From assembly GCF_000485595.1 (NCBI RefSeq), contig NW_014578103.1:7142-34189 (forward strand): a stretch of DNA of 27,048 nt, read 5' to 3'. Position numbers and translations under genes: made by a program. The notes under the pieces are model-generated. The model made no database searches and had not been told where the DNA came from. It saw nothing but the letters and a program-made list of their open reading frames with translations. This document shows, one piece after another, positions 1 to 9,479 of the stretch (position 1 is its first letter; each line of letters opens with the position of its first letter). Source of the stretch: Priapulus caudatus. Taxonomy: Eukaryota > Priapulida > Priapulimorpha > Priapulimorphida > Priapulidae.

Positions 1-275
1 TGTGTGTGTGTGTTGTCCGCTCGTGTCCGCTTTTTCCTCCGGTAAAATTTCTGTTTTATTTCATTTTATTTCCATTTTATATAAACCATAAAACACGACA
101 GTTTGTTAGAAATAATCATAGCAAGTATTAGCAACGAGTAAATACATTATCACATGCATAAACCCTACTGAACTGCATAGAAATGCTGTGTTTGAGCATA
201 ACTCTCATATCCGGCCAAATCCCATATCCGGATGGGTGCCGGTCCCGACGTGGCCGGATAAAGGAGGTCGGACTG
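1..275. mobile_element. Right end of a pogo/Tigger-like DNA transposon (partial)
   Basis: The stretch ending at 275 reads CCGGATAAAGGAGGTCGGACTG and is followed by TA at 276-277. Read from the other strand it begins CAGTCCGACCTCC and runs into TTATCCGG. This matches the general terminal pattern of Tc1/mariner-superfamily pogo elements, CAGT...TTATCCGG next to a TA target site. Further CCGG-containing subterminal motifs (CATATCCGG) occur at about 208-232. The other end must lie before the window, and no transposase is visible. The exact left limit within the window is unknown. The TIR is seen directly; the family is inferred. Confidence 0.45.
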
Positions 276-371
276 TATAACTGTTTTTTTCAAGTTGCAT
301 GTAAATTAATTTACACCCACATTGGCAATATTTACTGTATACTGACCAAATAATGTAATTATTCTATGTAG

Positions 372-491
372 GAAAACAACAAAAATGTGTTTAGAAACCT
401 AAACAAGCGTCTGATACAGGATGGACTTGATCCAAACATATCAATTGATCACAAGCTTTCTTACATTTGGAATCTTCTGCTGGATTCAGAG
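372..491 (+). CDS. Coiled-coil gene, first exon in window
   Basis: An exon of exactly 40 codons between an AG acceptor (370-371) and the donor GTATGT (492). It is phase 0 at both ends. The product, residues 1-40 of the visible part, starts ENNKNVFRNLNKRL and is the least coiled-coil-like part of the protein: it has an aromatic and hydrophobic segment (YIWNLLL) and a DGLDPN turn, so it may be the edge of a folded N-terminal region. The acceptor shows that an upstream exon exists outside the window. Confidence 0.75.
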
Positions 492-514
492 GTATGTGTG
501 CTGTTAATGTCTTA

Positions 515-934
515 AGGCCTGTCTCCACACACGCGGCGCGGCACGGAACGCCACGGAAACGGCGCCGTTCACCCCTACTGGCAAAGTTCAAATCTTTTAT
601 ATCTTAAGGCGCAGTCTCCACTGACACGGCACGGCGACAGCCTGGTTTCACGGCGACGGCGAAAGTCAAATGAGGTTGACTTTCGCCGGATGCCGTGTAC
701 GGAGAAAGACAGTTTAACCAATCAACGCGATTGTTTTTTATCACGTGTTCTGCTCACGCAACCATCAACCAATGGACAACAAGCACATGCATAATTTCTG
801 ATCACTGAACCAGAGTGAACACAATGCGCTCGGATACAATGCGCTAAATCACAATGCATTTTTGTTCAGCACAACCGCGCTGCGTTTTGCCTGCGTTTTG
901 CCGTGCCGTGCCGCGTGTGTGGAGACATATAGCT
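515..934. mobile_element. PIF/Harbinger-like non-autonomous TIR element
   Basis: Inverted ends share TGTCTCCACACACGCGGC with CGGCACGG close behind (left about 521-545, right about 901-927). The element lies between two TTA trinucleotides (512-514 and 935-937), the target duplication typical of PIF/Harbinger. The 420-bp interior has no transposase. It contains a second, similar end (about 604-640, opening AGGCGCAGTCTCCAC) and a 12-bp-stem hairpin at 658-687, which suggests a nested or rearranged copy. It lies inside the first intron. Confidence 0.75.
658..687. repeat. Perfect hairpin inside the Harbinger-like element
   Basis: GGCGAAAGTCAA and its exact reverse complement TTGACTTTCGCC are separated by six bases (ATGAGG). 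The hairpin is roughly central to a nested pair of similar ends. Confidence 0.85.
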
Positions 935-1130
935 TTACTCATAATCTCAATAGTCTAAGTCATACTTCATTGTTCCCAAGTTGCCAATAACTCACATTCA
1001 AGGTGTACTGTAGGCCCAACATAACATGGCTCAATATAATGGAGAACTGCTTGTAATGCACGCAAATCGTTTACCCAATTAAATAGGAACTATAGTTACC
1101 ACCATAGTAAGATTTGGGCAAGCTAAATGT

Positions 1131-1245
1131 TGAGAGACAGCTAGGCAGATTACAAGCAGACACACAGAAAGACAGTGCCACTGATAGATAGACCAACAGG
1201 CAGACAGATGGGCAGACAGGCAAATAGACAGATATAGACAGACTA
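1131..1245. repeat. Degenerate (GACA)n/(GATA)n tract
   Basis: Repeated GACAG, GATAG and GGCAGACAG tetranucleotide-based units in an intron. The array is imperfect and old. Confidence 0.8.
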
Positions 1246-1367
1246 ACCTGTGAGGCGATATAGGTCTTCAATATAATAAGGCTTCAATATTGATTCACAA
1301 ATATGAGCACATGATCTCAGCTGCCTGTAAATAACATGCTCATGCATGTGTGTGTGTTTGTGTGTAG

Positions 1368-1487
1368 TCACAACTGGACAGCCTACAAGATCGAATGCAA
1401 CGCTCAGATAGGCGACATGCTACAGAACTGGAAGAACTTGAAAAATACATGGCGGCAATGCAGGATACTGCAGAAACTGTGGAGATG
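1368..1487 (+). CDS. Coiled-coil gene, second exon in window
   Basis: An exon of 40 codons, the same length as the preceding one. The acceptor TGTGTAG ends at 1367 and the donor GTATAC starts at 1488; both ends are phase 0. The product (residues 41-80) is an amphipathic helix with leucine spacing typical of a coiled coil (SQLDSLQDRMQRSDRR...ELEELEKYM). The acceptor is preceded by a short TG-rich run rather than a strong pyrimidine tract. Confidence 0.75.
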
Positions 1488-1708
1488 GTATACAACTCCC
1501 TACAGCTGATTTCCATAATGATTAGTATTTGCATTAGGCTGCTTTGCTGATGAGTTATATTAATATTATTACTTGCCATACTGGCAAAGCAATCCTTGTA
1601 AAAAGACCTAATCAGAGTTTTTTTTTTACTTTCTATACCATTATGATTTTTATTTATCTTGCTAGCAGAGTTATTCTTGATATTTATAATTGTTTATTAA
1701 TTTTATAG

Positions 1709-1732
1709 GAAAATAAAGAGCTGAAGAAAAAG
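1709..1732 (+). CDS. Coiled-coil gene, 24-nt microexon with GC donor
   Basis: Eight codons, ENKELKKK, follow a TTTTATAG acceptor. The downstream donor is AAG|GCAAGT, the recognised consensus of the rare GC-AG introns, instead of GT. Phase 0 on both sides joins it to the previous and next exons without shifting the heptads. Skipping it would also keep the frame, so it could be a cassette microexon. The call is weaker than for the longer exons because of its size. Confidence 0.55.
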
Positions 1733-1876
1733 GCAAGTACCTAGATTATGAATAATAATCAGTCATACTCAGTGATATGTCTCATAAATGAACTATTAAT
1801 TAGTGTAATTATTCTGAGTGAAGATGTTGGTATAGTGACCTATTATCTATTGCAATCAATGTTATTGATTGTACAG

Positions 1877-1956
1877 GTAGTGGAGTTAGAAGACAGAAAG
1901 GGTAATAGCAGGAATCATGCAAGTCCAACTGATAGTCTCGAATCTGGAACCAACAG
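1877..1956 (+). CDS. Coiled-coil gene, fourth exon in window
   Basis: An exon of 80 nt between GATTGTACAG (acceptor, ending 1876) and AG|GTAAAG (donor at 1957). It codes for VVELEDRKGNSRNH and a Ser/Thr/Asn-rich hinge (residues 89-115) that breaks the coiled coil. It ends with two bases of a codon; the first base of the next exon completes an Arg. Confidence 0.7.
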
Positions 1957-2211
1957 GTAAAGAGCTTCACTGGGATACATGTGTCTTGCGTGCATGATTT
2001 TAAGGCTGCCAGAAATGTGTCAATGCTTGCGTTTTTCGAATAGTTTTAATGGTAATAAGCGAAGGCGAAGGCAGTCAAGCTGGCTGGAGTTTCAAATCTT
2101 ATCTGACAGCCATTTGGAAAAAATATACTTTGCATATGTTTGCAAGTGGCGTCATCGGTAGTTCTTACTATACCAGTAATAATGAGTATTCGTGACCTAC
2201 CTCACCCACAG

Positions 2212-2377
2212 AGAGGATGAGCTAAATGAACATGAGCATTTAGTACAGAAGGTACAGCAAATGACGAGGGAGAGATTGGAGTTAGATGGTATACTGCAGG
2301 ACACGCAGCTAGCCATGGCTGACATGGAACGAGAGAGCAAGCAGCTGCTACTGGACAAGGAGGAGATAGCACACAAG
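2212..2377 (+). CDS. Coiled-coil gene, fifth exon in window
   Basis: The acceptor CTCACCCACAG ends at 2211 and the donor GTGAAA starts at 2378. The exon opens with one base that completes the Arg codon split across the intron and then gives 55 codons (residues 116-170). The product is a strong coiled coil (EDELNEHEHLVQKVQQMTRE, then LDGILQDTQLAMADMERE). It ends in phase 0. Confidence 0.8.
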
Positions 2378-2656
2378 GTGAAAAAACCCTCAACATGTAG
2401 AAAACACACCCCAGCAAGCTGACATGCTTGATTTTATCATTGTTATAATATGTCTCTAACAAGTACTAATATTACCAGTTCTGTGTGCTTTTAATATCTG
2501 CAGAAGCAGAGGTCCTCTCATTGCTTGCATAAAATTAATAGGTAAAATACGCTCGGTTGAATGTCCAGCTAAGCCCCTCTATCTAACAGTCATTACTAAA
2601 CGATATCATGCTGTCAATTAAAATTAAAGCTGCTTGTTAATTCTTAACATACTAAC

Positions 2657-2878
2657 CTGTGCTAACCTGTGGATAGCTATGTTAATCTCTACAAAGCTGT
2701 GCTAACGTATAGTAAGCTATAGTGACCTAGCTGTGCTAACCTGTGGATAGCTATGTTAATCTCTACAAAGCTGTGCTAACGTATAGTAAGCTATAGTGAC
2801 CTAGCTGTGCTAACCTGTGGATAGCTATAGTAACCTCTGGAAAGCTGTGCTAACCTCTAGTGTGCTATGGTGACCTGT
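2657..2878. repeat. 74-bp tandem repeat, three copies
   Basis: Units start CTGTGCTAACCTGTGG at 2657, 2731 and 2805, so the period is exactly 74. The first two are almost identical; the third has diverged. Each unit is itself two related halves of about 37 bp (CTGTGCTAACCTGTGGATAGC and CTGTGCTAACGTATAGTAAGC). A partial fourth start (CTGTGCTAACCC) follows. The array ends about 24 bp before the acceptor of the exon at 2903. Confidence 0.95.
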
Positions 2879-2902
2879 GCTAACCCATGTTTGTGCTTAC
2901 AG

Positions 2903-2966
2903 CTGGGTGAAGCTCTGTATCAGTGTGATGAGATGGAACAACAACTGAGAACTGCTCTGTGTGGTG
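2903..2966 (+). CDS. Coiled-coil gene, sixth exon in window
   Basis: The acceptor TTGTGCTTACAG ends at 2902. The product starts LGEALYQCDEMEQQLRTAL. The donor lies in a GTGGTGGTGGGT run. Ends at 2963 or 2966 both leave one base that pairs with the next exon to make Asp, so the choice adds or drops only one Gly; 2966 has the better donor (GTGGGT). The acceptor directly follows a three-copy 74-bp tandem repeat. Confidence 0.65.
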
Positions 2967-3461
2967 GTGGGTGCTAATAATAATGTGGCACTGACTTAAT
3001 TTATGCACTCCTGCTCTATACCTTGAATCTATAGCACCAAACCTTCCAATCCTAAACATACTCCAAAAATTAGGAACCATTCAATCCTGAGCCTAACCTA
3101 GATAGTTTCCTGTCAAACCTAAACCGAGCTGAAACCTTAGGCACTGCATCTCTAACCCAATACTAGGCCCACAGCAATGCTGAAGTTAATGCCAAATATG
3201 TATATTGATATGTTCTCTGTTTTAACCTATTATAGGTACTCTGTGAAATTTTTGTTGTGTTGATTAATTATGCATGCCCTTCTCCATCTTCTTTTTAGGT
3301 AATAATGAATAAATATTACATGTATTTTTAAAAGCACATATACTGCATACGTGTGGTTTATCACACCATTAAATGTGTTGAGCAAAAGGTTGGTTTCATA
3401 ATAAAAGTCATAGCTATTTGTAGTGTATTAACTGATATTAATTTATCAGGGAACGTGTATG

Positions 3462-3487
3462 TATATATATATATATATATATATATA
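3462..3487. repeat. (TA)n microsatellite
   Basis: An uninterrupted TA run in an intron of the coiled-coil gene. Confidence 0.9.
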
Positions 3488-3613
3488 ATAATATTATATA
3501 CATATACTCTTTGTTTAGTGACTACTTTCTTAAAAGTATTATGCTACAGTATCACTACTGATTAGTAACTACACTACTAGCATGTAACTGTGGACATTGG
3601 CATGTTTCTGCAG

Positions 3614-3753
3614 ATGAATCATCGAAGCAAGCTGAGTGGAAGCTTAATGAGGAAAACCTGAGGCTAATTCAAGAGATCAATGCTGCTAAGCTGAAACTCG
3701 TAACCACGGAGACAGACTTTTCAGCTTTTAGAAATGAAGCCAAAACAAATCGG
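3614..3753 (+). CDS. Coiled-coil gene, seventh exon in window
   Basis: The acceptor TTTCTGCAG ends at 3613 and the donor GTAGGG starts at 3754. Two leading bases complete an Asp codon, then 46 codons follow (residues 193-238), ending in phase 0. The product is an unbroken amphipathic helix (ESSKQAEWKLNEENLRLIQE and onwards). Confidence 0.8.
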
Positions 3754-3891
3754 GTAGGGTTGTTATTAAACTCTGACATGTCATCTAATCGATCTTGTTA
3801 TAGCTTTTGAACATTAGCTACTTGTTACTAAGGAGCTATGGTAAAATATAATTGAAAAAAGACCATTAACATTAACCTGTACTATTACGGT

Positions 3892-3903
3892 GGGGGGGGG
3901 GGG
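3892..3903. repeat. Poly-G tract
   Basis: Twelve consecutive G on the + strand in the intron before the giant exon. It could form a G-rich structure in DNA or pre-mRNA, and its true length is prone to sequencing error. Confidence 0.85.
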
Positions 3904-4165
3904 AACAGCAGCCAGTTGTCTCACACATAAATAGCAAACTATTATATTAGTAATTATACTTGCATATTAAATTAATGCTAAAGTTCAAGGCTATAATAAC
4001 ATTTGCACAATACTTCATGTGTAAAAGTCATGAAATCCTCAACTCATTTAATGACCACTATTAATGATTTCATAACTACTTGTAATGATTCTAAGAATGA
4101 CCTGCGCTACTGCATATATGCTACTGTGCTGCTGAGTATAACGGCGGCATTGGCTTCCTTTTTAG

Positions 4166-6940
4166 AATCGACTTGAGAACACGATCGGTGATATGAAAGA
4201 GGAAGCTAAGCGACTGAGGAGTGAGCTTCAGTCCAGCGTGAAGATGGAGCAGGTTGATGGATCAGAGCAGCAGAAGGTGACTGTGTGCCGCGCGATGGAG
4301 AGGCTGGAGCAGCAGAGGACTGCGTTCGATGACGAGGTGAAGCGGGTGACAAGTGACTACGACCGACTGAGACTCGATCACGCCCAGTCACTGCGCACGG
4401 CCGAACGCGACGCCGACAACTACGGTCACCAGCTGCGCCGGCTGGAGGCTGAGAAAAGCCATCTCGAGACAGAGAAAGATCATCTTGAGACAGAGAAGGG
4501 TCGTCTTGAGACAGAGAAAGATCGTCTTGAGACAGAGAAGGGTCGTCTCGAGACAGAGAAAGATCGTCTTGAGACAGAGAAAGATCGTCTAGAGACAGAG
4601 AAAGATCACCTAGAGATGGAAAACAATCGTCTAGAGACGGAGAAAGGTCGTCTTGAGGCAGAGAAAGATTGTCTTGAGACACAGCTTGCCAGAGCCAGAC
4701 GGTCTCGTGAGCGAAGTCCTGCCAATGAGATGTCTCAACTCTCCACGAATGATGAGCAGCAGCAGCCACAGGAGAAGAAGGAGAAGGAGGAAAAGAAGGA
4801 GAAGGATGAAAAGAAGGAGAAGGAGGAGGAGGAGGAGGAGAAGGAGGAGGAGGAGGAGGGAGAGAAGGAGGAGGAGAAGGAGGCGGGTTCGGCGTCGGAG
4901 TTCCTGGCGATACTGGGTCGGACTCTCTCGTCGCTGCCGGCTGCGCGACGCAACGACGTCGTCACGGCGACGAGACGCGAGGACGTTGTCATGGCGACGA
5001 GATGCGATGATGGGCCGTCGACGGAGTCGGGCGTGTGCGCGGGAAAGCTGTACAGCGAGCGAGAATACGTCGCCGTTCTCGAGGAGCTGCAGTCGACGCG
5101 CCTCAGCAACTACGAACTTAACGAGGAGATCGACGCGCTGAAGTCATCGCTGCTCGCCGCGCAGACGACGCTCAAGGTCAAGTCGAGGTCGCTCGAGGTC
5201 GGCGCGAAGTCGCGTGAGAGTGAGCGCCTCCTGGTGGAGGAGCTGGAGCGGTTGCGCGGCGAGAACGTGGCGTTGGCGTTGGATGAGGAGCGAGCGAAGG
5301 CGCTCGGCAAGCAAGCGAGCGACGCACTGCGGCGGGACATGGAGCGGCTGGCGGCAGTCAACCGCGAGCTAGATGGGCGCCTGCAGGCAATCGCGCACGA
5401 CGCGAAGGAGTCGGCAAACGCCGACCTGCGTAAGCTCGAGTCCGTACAGAAAGCGCGACTCGACGCGCGCCACCAGGCGGAGGCACTGACGCTCGAGAAT
5501 GCGAGACTCCGGGCAGAGCTGCACGACGGCGAGGCGGCCCAGGGGGCGCTGCGAGCGACCGTCGACGAGCTCGAGCGCAACACTGGCGCCCTCCGGCGGG
5601 AGATCGCCGAGTTGAAGGCGAGCCACCATGAGGAGATGGAGTGTTTGACGGCGCGGCAGGCAGCGATCTGCGACGAGGGTGCAGCGCTGCGGGAGGAGAT
5701 CGACAAGGTGATACAGATGCGGCGGCGCGACGTTGACGTAGCACAGGGGAAGCTGAGCGCTTCGTTAGAGGAAAACCTCGGCTGCAAGCGGCGACTGAAC
5801 GAGATGGAGATCGCGCTCGCGAAGGAACGTGAGCGCGCGCGTAAGTCGGCCGAGGCAGCGGCCGCCGCCCTCCTGCGGGTGGAGGACGGTGAGGGGCGAT
5901 GTACGGGCGAGCTCGACGCAAAACAAGCGAGCATCCGAACGCTCGAGAGCGGGCTGCGGGACGCGCAGGCGCTCGTCGACGAGCGGGAGCGAGGTCACCG
6001 GCTCGAGGTCGCCGGGTTGCTAGGCAACCTGGAGCGCGAGCGCGCGACAACGCTCAACTGCAAATCGAGACTCGAAGAGGCGGAGCGTCTGGTTGCCGCG
6101 GGCGACGACGACCGACGCGCCGGCGACGCCCGCCAGGCGGCGCTGAAGAACGAGATGGGGGCGCTGCTGACGAAGCTGCAGCGGGTGGGGGAGGAGGCGC
6201 GACGGCGGACGGAGGAGGTGGCGGCGACGCGGACCAAATACGACGCGACGGCGCAGGCCTTGCGCTCGGAGCTCGAACGCGCGCGCCGGGAACGCAACGT
6301 CGCCGTGGCGACGCTCGAGCGTGCGGAGGCAGACGCAGACGAGCAGACTCGGGATGCAGAGCGGAAGCTGCGGAACGAGAATGAATCCCTGCGCGCGGAG
6401 AACGCCGCGCTCACGGACGCGCGCACGCAAGAGGAGCGGCGGATCGAGGAGGAGCAGCGATCGACAGAGCGACGGAGGCAGGACCTCGAAGACCGTCTCA
6501 GCACGGCGCTGTTCGCCAAGCAGAAGGAAGCCGAGTTCCTCTCAGAGAAGGTCGAGGACGGCAGGCGGGCGACGCAGGAGCTGGAGAAGAGACAGCAGGA
6601 GTTGAAAGAGGAGATGGAGCGGGAGCATCTAGCGACCTCTGTGAGGATGAAGGGAGCGGAGGCAGAGGCGGCGAATGTGGGCGCGCTGCGGGAGCGTCTG
6701 CGAATCTCCGACGACGCAGCGCGTGCTCTCTGCGATGACCTCACACTAGCACGCCGGCACACGCAGGAAGCTACCGACGTCGCTCACCAGGTGGCAGCAC
6801 TGCAGCAGGATGAGCTGGTGGCTCTGCAGGATCAGGCGAAGAGGCGTGAGCGCGACCTGGTGGGCATGCGAGAGCAGATGGAAGCGGAGAAGGACAGGCT
6901 GCAAGCACAGGTGGAGATGCTAAATGCAAAACACTTGCAG
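4166..6940 (+). CDS. Coiled-coil gene, giant 925-codon exon
   Basis: An acceptor in CTTCCTTTTTAG ends at 4165 and the donor after CACTTGCAG starts at 6941; both ends are phase 0. The 925 codons (residues 239-1163 of the visible protein) are open throughout and dominated by E, R, A, L and K. In order they give: a short coil; 12 heptads of the LETEKDR type (4442-4693); a Ser/Gln linker; a Glu/Lys tract (about 4771-4885) encoded by GA-rich repeats; a short non-coiled segment rich in T, S and R (about 4886-5040) starting near the sequence EFLAILGRTLSSLPA; then roughly 630 residues of continuous coiled coil. GC content rises sharply from about 4890 to 6750 compared with all other exons. The many antisense reading frames here are a by-product of that composition. 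It acts most probably as a structural rod; no enzymatic motif is visible. Confidence 0.9.
4442..4693 (+). repeat. 21-bp coding minisatellite, 12 heptads
   Basis: Twelve consecutive 21-bp units in the reading frame each encode one heptad, with the consensus LETEKDR or LETEKGR and diverged units at the edges (LEAEKSH, LEMENNR, LETQLAR). The central units are nearly identical at the DNA level, which indicates recent slippage or unequal exchange. The unit length equals one coiled-coil heptad, so copy-number changes keep both frame and heptad register. Confidence 0.95.
4756..4888 (+). repeat. Coding GA-rich microsatellite (Gln then Glu/Lys tract)
   Basis: Imperfect AAG, GAG and GAA repeats inside the giant exon encode a short Gln run followed by about 40 residues that are nearly all Glu and Lys. 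The + strand is almost pure purine across the tract. It is a charged single-helix or disordered spacer between coil segments and is expected to vary in length. Confidence 0.9.
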
Positions 6941-7000
6941 GTTAGTTGTAATATACAGCTATGTGTGAGAGCTGACTAGTATGGAGCTCAACCCTGTAAT

Positions 7001-7278
7001 CAGGGTGTTAGCCAGGAAAAATTCACGGAGTCTCACCATCTGAGCGAAGCGCCCTAGGGGAGAGGGCCTTGCCTTAAAATGGAGGAAATTTATTATGAAA
7101 TGCCAAAAAGAGAGGAATCTGATATGATTTTATATTCTTATAAGCACTGTTGTCATTTATACAAGGTGTATTATATAAAATTGGGCCGCCCTCATGCCGT
7201 CTCTATCAAATGTCATCCGTCACATCTAAATAGGCCGTCCAAAAGACGGGTAGGTGGGTCTCTGGCTAACACACTCTG
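7001..7278. mobile_element. Small TIR element with AAT target duplication
   Basis: The left end CAGGGTGTTAGCCAG and the right end, reverse complement CAGAGTGTGTTAGCCAG, are imperfect inverted repeats. AAT flanks both sides (6998-7000 and 7279-7281). The 278-bp interior has no coding capacity, so this is a MITE-type relic. The superfamily cannot be given from these ends alone. It lies in the intron after the giant exon. Confidence 0.6.
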
Positions 7279-7578
7279 AATAATGAGGGTAAATAATATG
7301 AACAGTGGTTTAATCAACTGTTTGATTATATGACATCTATGCATTGTAGAGCTGCCGTATCATGATTGGCTCGTGTGGCATGAGCTACAGGCAACTATTA
7401 GTCGGTGCTGTGATTGGACGTACTAAAACATGTTTGGCATTGAAGTATCACAGTTGATATTTTTGCATGTCGAAAACCAAAACTAAGTGGGCTGAACCAA
7501 TCTAGCAACAAGGGGAACATGGTTATTTCGCTCGGGTGGATGGATCAGTTGTCTGCTAATTGCTTTAATCGTCACCAG

Positions 7579-7791
7579 ATGCAAGCTATGAAGTCACACA
7601 TCGAGTCGGAGCTTCAGGCGTCGATGTCAGATCACAGAGAGGAGGTGCGGAAGCTGAGGAGTGAGCTCAGCGCCATGACGACGGAGCGAGATGAGGTGGC
7701 TGGGCGGATGCGGAAACTGCAGAGAGATGCTCAGCTGCGTAGGGAGAAGCTGGAGTCTGAGCGGGTACGCGTGCAGGAGGATCAGAACAAG
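7579..7791 (+). CDS. Coiled-coil gene, ninth exon in window
   Basis: The acceptor ATCGTCACCAG ends at 7578 and the donor GTGAGT starts at 7792. There are 71 codons, phase 0 at both ends (residues 1164-1234). The product is a continuous coiled coil (MQAMKSHIESELQAS, then EVRKLRSELSAMTTERDEV). Composition is moderate in GC, between the giant exon and the AT-rich introns. Confidence 0.85.
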
Positions 7792-8069
7792 GTGAGTATT
7801 AGCTTAGACTCTGAGACCGTAGTCATCAATCGCCTGCAATATACACTATACAGAATGTACAATGTACAGTGTGCAATATAATACAATATGTGCTGAGCAA
7901 TATATAATATACAATACAACTTACACTATACAATGTAATATATTACAATATGTGATATACAAAGGCTACATTATAGTTAAAATGGCAGTGGAGTTCGATA
8001 TTGCTTCTAGAGTTGTGATGTTCTATTTGGATACATTTTGATTCTTCAATATATAGCACGTAGATACAT

Positions 8070-8186
<117 letters not shown>

Positions 8187-8395
8187 GTCAATGCAAAAAG
8201 GTTCAAATAGTAAATGTATTTTTAGAAAATAAGTGGATTACATATAACACGTACATGAGAATATTATTACCATCCATTTCCATTTGTAAATATGCTGCAA
8301 TATTTCTGTATAGTGTTGTGGTGTGTGTGATGTGGATATTTCTTCGCCACTGGAGTATTACTATAGTAATTAACAACTCTGTTACAAACATCTAG

Positions 8396-8553
8396 GTGGC
8401 TGGGCTAGAACAGAAGCTGGCAGAGACCAGCGGATTGCTACAGACAGCCGAACACCGTCTGGGGAAGATGGCCGACACTAAACAGCAGCTGCAGATCAGA
8501 CTAGCAGAGCTCAGTGAAATACAGCAGGTGTTGTGTGTTGAACAGACGCAAAG
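8396..8553 (+). CDS. Coiled-coil gene, tenth exon in window
   Basis: The acceptor AACATCTAG ends at 8395 and the donor AG|GTAAAC starts at 8554. The product (residues 1235-1286 and a split Ser) reads VAGLEQKLAETSGLLQTAEH and continues as a coil to EQTQ. An alternative donor at CAG|GTGTTG (after 8527) would also be GT but would not match the phase of the next exon. Confidence 0.8.
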
Positions 8554-8875
8554 GTAAACTGTCATCAGATACTCAGCCATCACTGCGAGCTCCTTTTACG
8601 TCTTGTTGCAAGTAACACCATAAACGCACGATCCCATTAAAATGTAATGCCAGTAAATGTTCATGCTGTATGTTCCTTCCCAATTAGCACTATATAGAAA
8701 GGTATGTAACAAAATCATGTAAAAAGTAAATGATGAGATATCTTTTCAGTATCATAGTTATCTATACAGTTGGCATTGGATTATCTGAACTACCGTGAAT
8801 TGTCTCGAATTTCGGCAAGGTTAATTTACATAAACGGATAACTCATGCGCACACAATCAAAACTTTACTCTGTAG

Positions 8876-9014
8876 TGGGAATTTAGAAAATTCAGAGGGG
8901 GATGTCCTTCATGTTGACAGAGTATCCATCGAGCGCGAACTGGAGACATTGAAAGAAGAGGTGTCACTGCAGAAGGCCAAAGAATCACACGGGTCGTTGC
9001 CTGCCCTGAAGCAG
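8876..9014 (+). CDS. Coiled-coil gene, eleventh exon in window
   Basis: The acceptor TTACTCTGTAG ends at 8875 and the donor GTAAGA starts at 9015. One base completes the split Ser codon, then 46 codons follow (residues 1288-1333). The first part (GNLENSEGDVLHVDRVS) is a likely hinge; the rest (IERELETLKEEVSLQKAKE) is coiled coil. It ends in phase 0. Confidence 0.8.
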
Positions 9015-9216
9015 GTAAGAGACAGATAGATGGTGCTTAGTGTAAACCTTTAAAACCAATAAATCTATGTGTATTCTCTGGGAGATTCCTGCTCAAACTA
9101 AGCTTCAATGCCATTGTTTTTTTAATCTCAAAGGTCGCATGATTACTGTTAAATAATCGGCTATGCTAGATTAGTTAGTTACGCTGTTGGTGGTTAGGTG
9201 TTGTTGATGCCGTAGT

Positions 9217-9218
9217 CG

Positions 9219-9271
<53 letters not shown>

Positions 9272-9272
9272 G
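9217..9272. repeat. (GTT)n-(GGT)n microsatellite
   Basis: A GTT run passing into GGT repeats, 47 bp before the acceptor of the exon at 9319. Confidence 0.95.
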
Positions 9273-9318
9273 TTATCGTTGCTGTTATTGTTGTTGTAGT
9301 TGATTTTTTGTTTTGCAG

Positions 9319-9479
9319 CAGTTGCAGAGCAAAAATTCTTCTGAGATTATCTGTGCGAAGGACAAAGAAATTGTTGGGATAAAAGCAGAGATGGCACGTC
9401 TACAGAGAGTGCTAGATGCCGAGTCACAACGCAGAAAGACAATGTCACAGCGTAGGAAAAACCAGCTATCTAATCATAG
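9319..9479 (+). CDS. Coiled-coil gene, twelfth exon in window
   Basis: The acceptor TTTTGTTTTGCAG ends at 9318 and the donor AG|GTGTGT starts at 9480. The product (residues 1334-1386 and a split Arg) runs from QLQSKNSSEIICAKDKEIV through LQRVLDAESQRRKTMSQRR. It is coiled coil with a basic end. A (GTT)n/(GGT)n microsatellite ends about 47 bp before the exon, on the side of its pyrimidine tract. Confidence 0.8.

Noticed and set aside
2504-2541. Possible 38-nt exon between ATCTGCAG and GTAAAAT
   Set aside because: Its two-base overhang does not fit the phase-0 start of the exon at 2903, and joining 2377 directly to 2903 keeps the frame.
4206-6762. Long antisense and alternate-frame ORFs over the giant exon
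   Set aside because: They mirror the GC-rich, repeat-containing coding frame. Their products are Ser/Arg-rich low complexity, and no antisense splice or promoter signal is seen.
7079-7279. 66-codon ORF in the intron after the giant exon
   Set aside because: Lies inside the AAT-flanked TIR element and has no coding-like features.
8767-8850. Possible second pogo-like end (CAGTTGGCATTGGATTATCTG after TA)
   Set aside because: The pattern is suggestive, but no matching opposite end is found before the exon at 8876 and the similarity to the 251-275 end is short.
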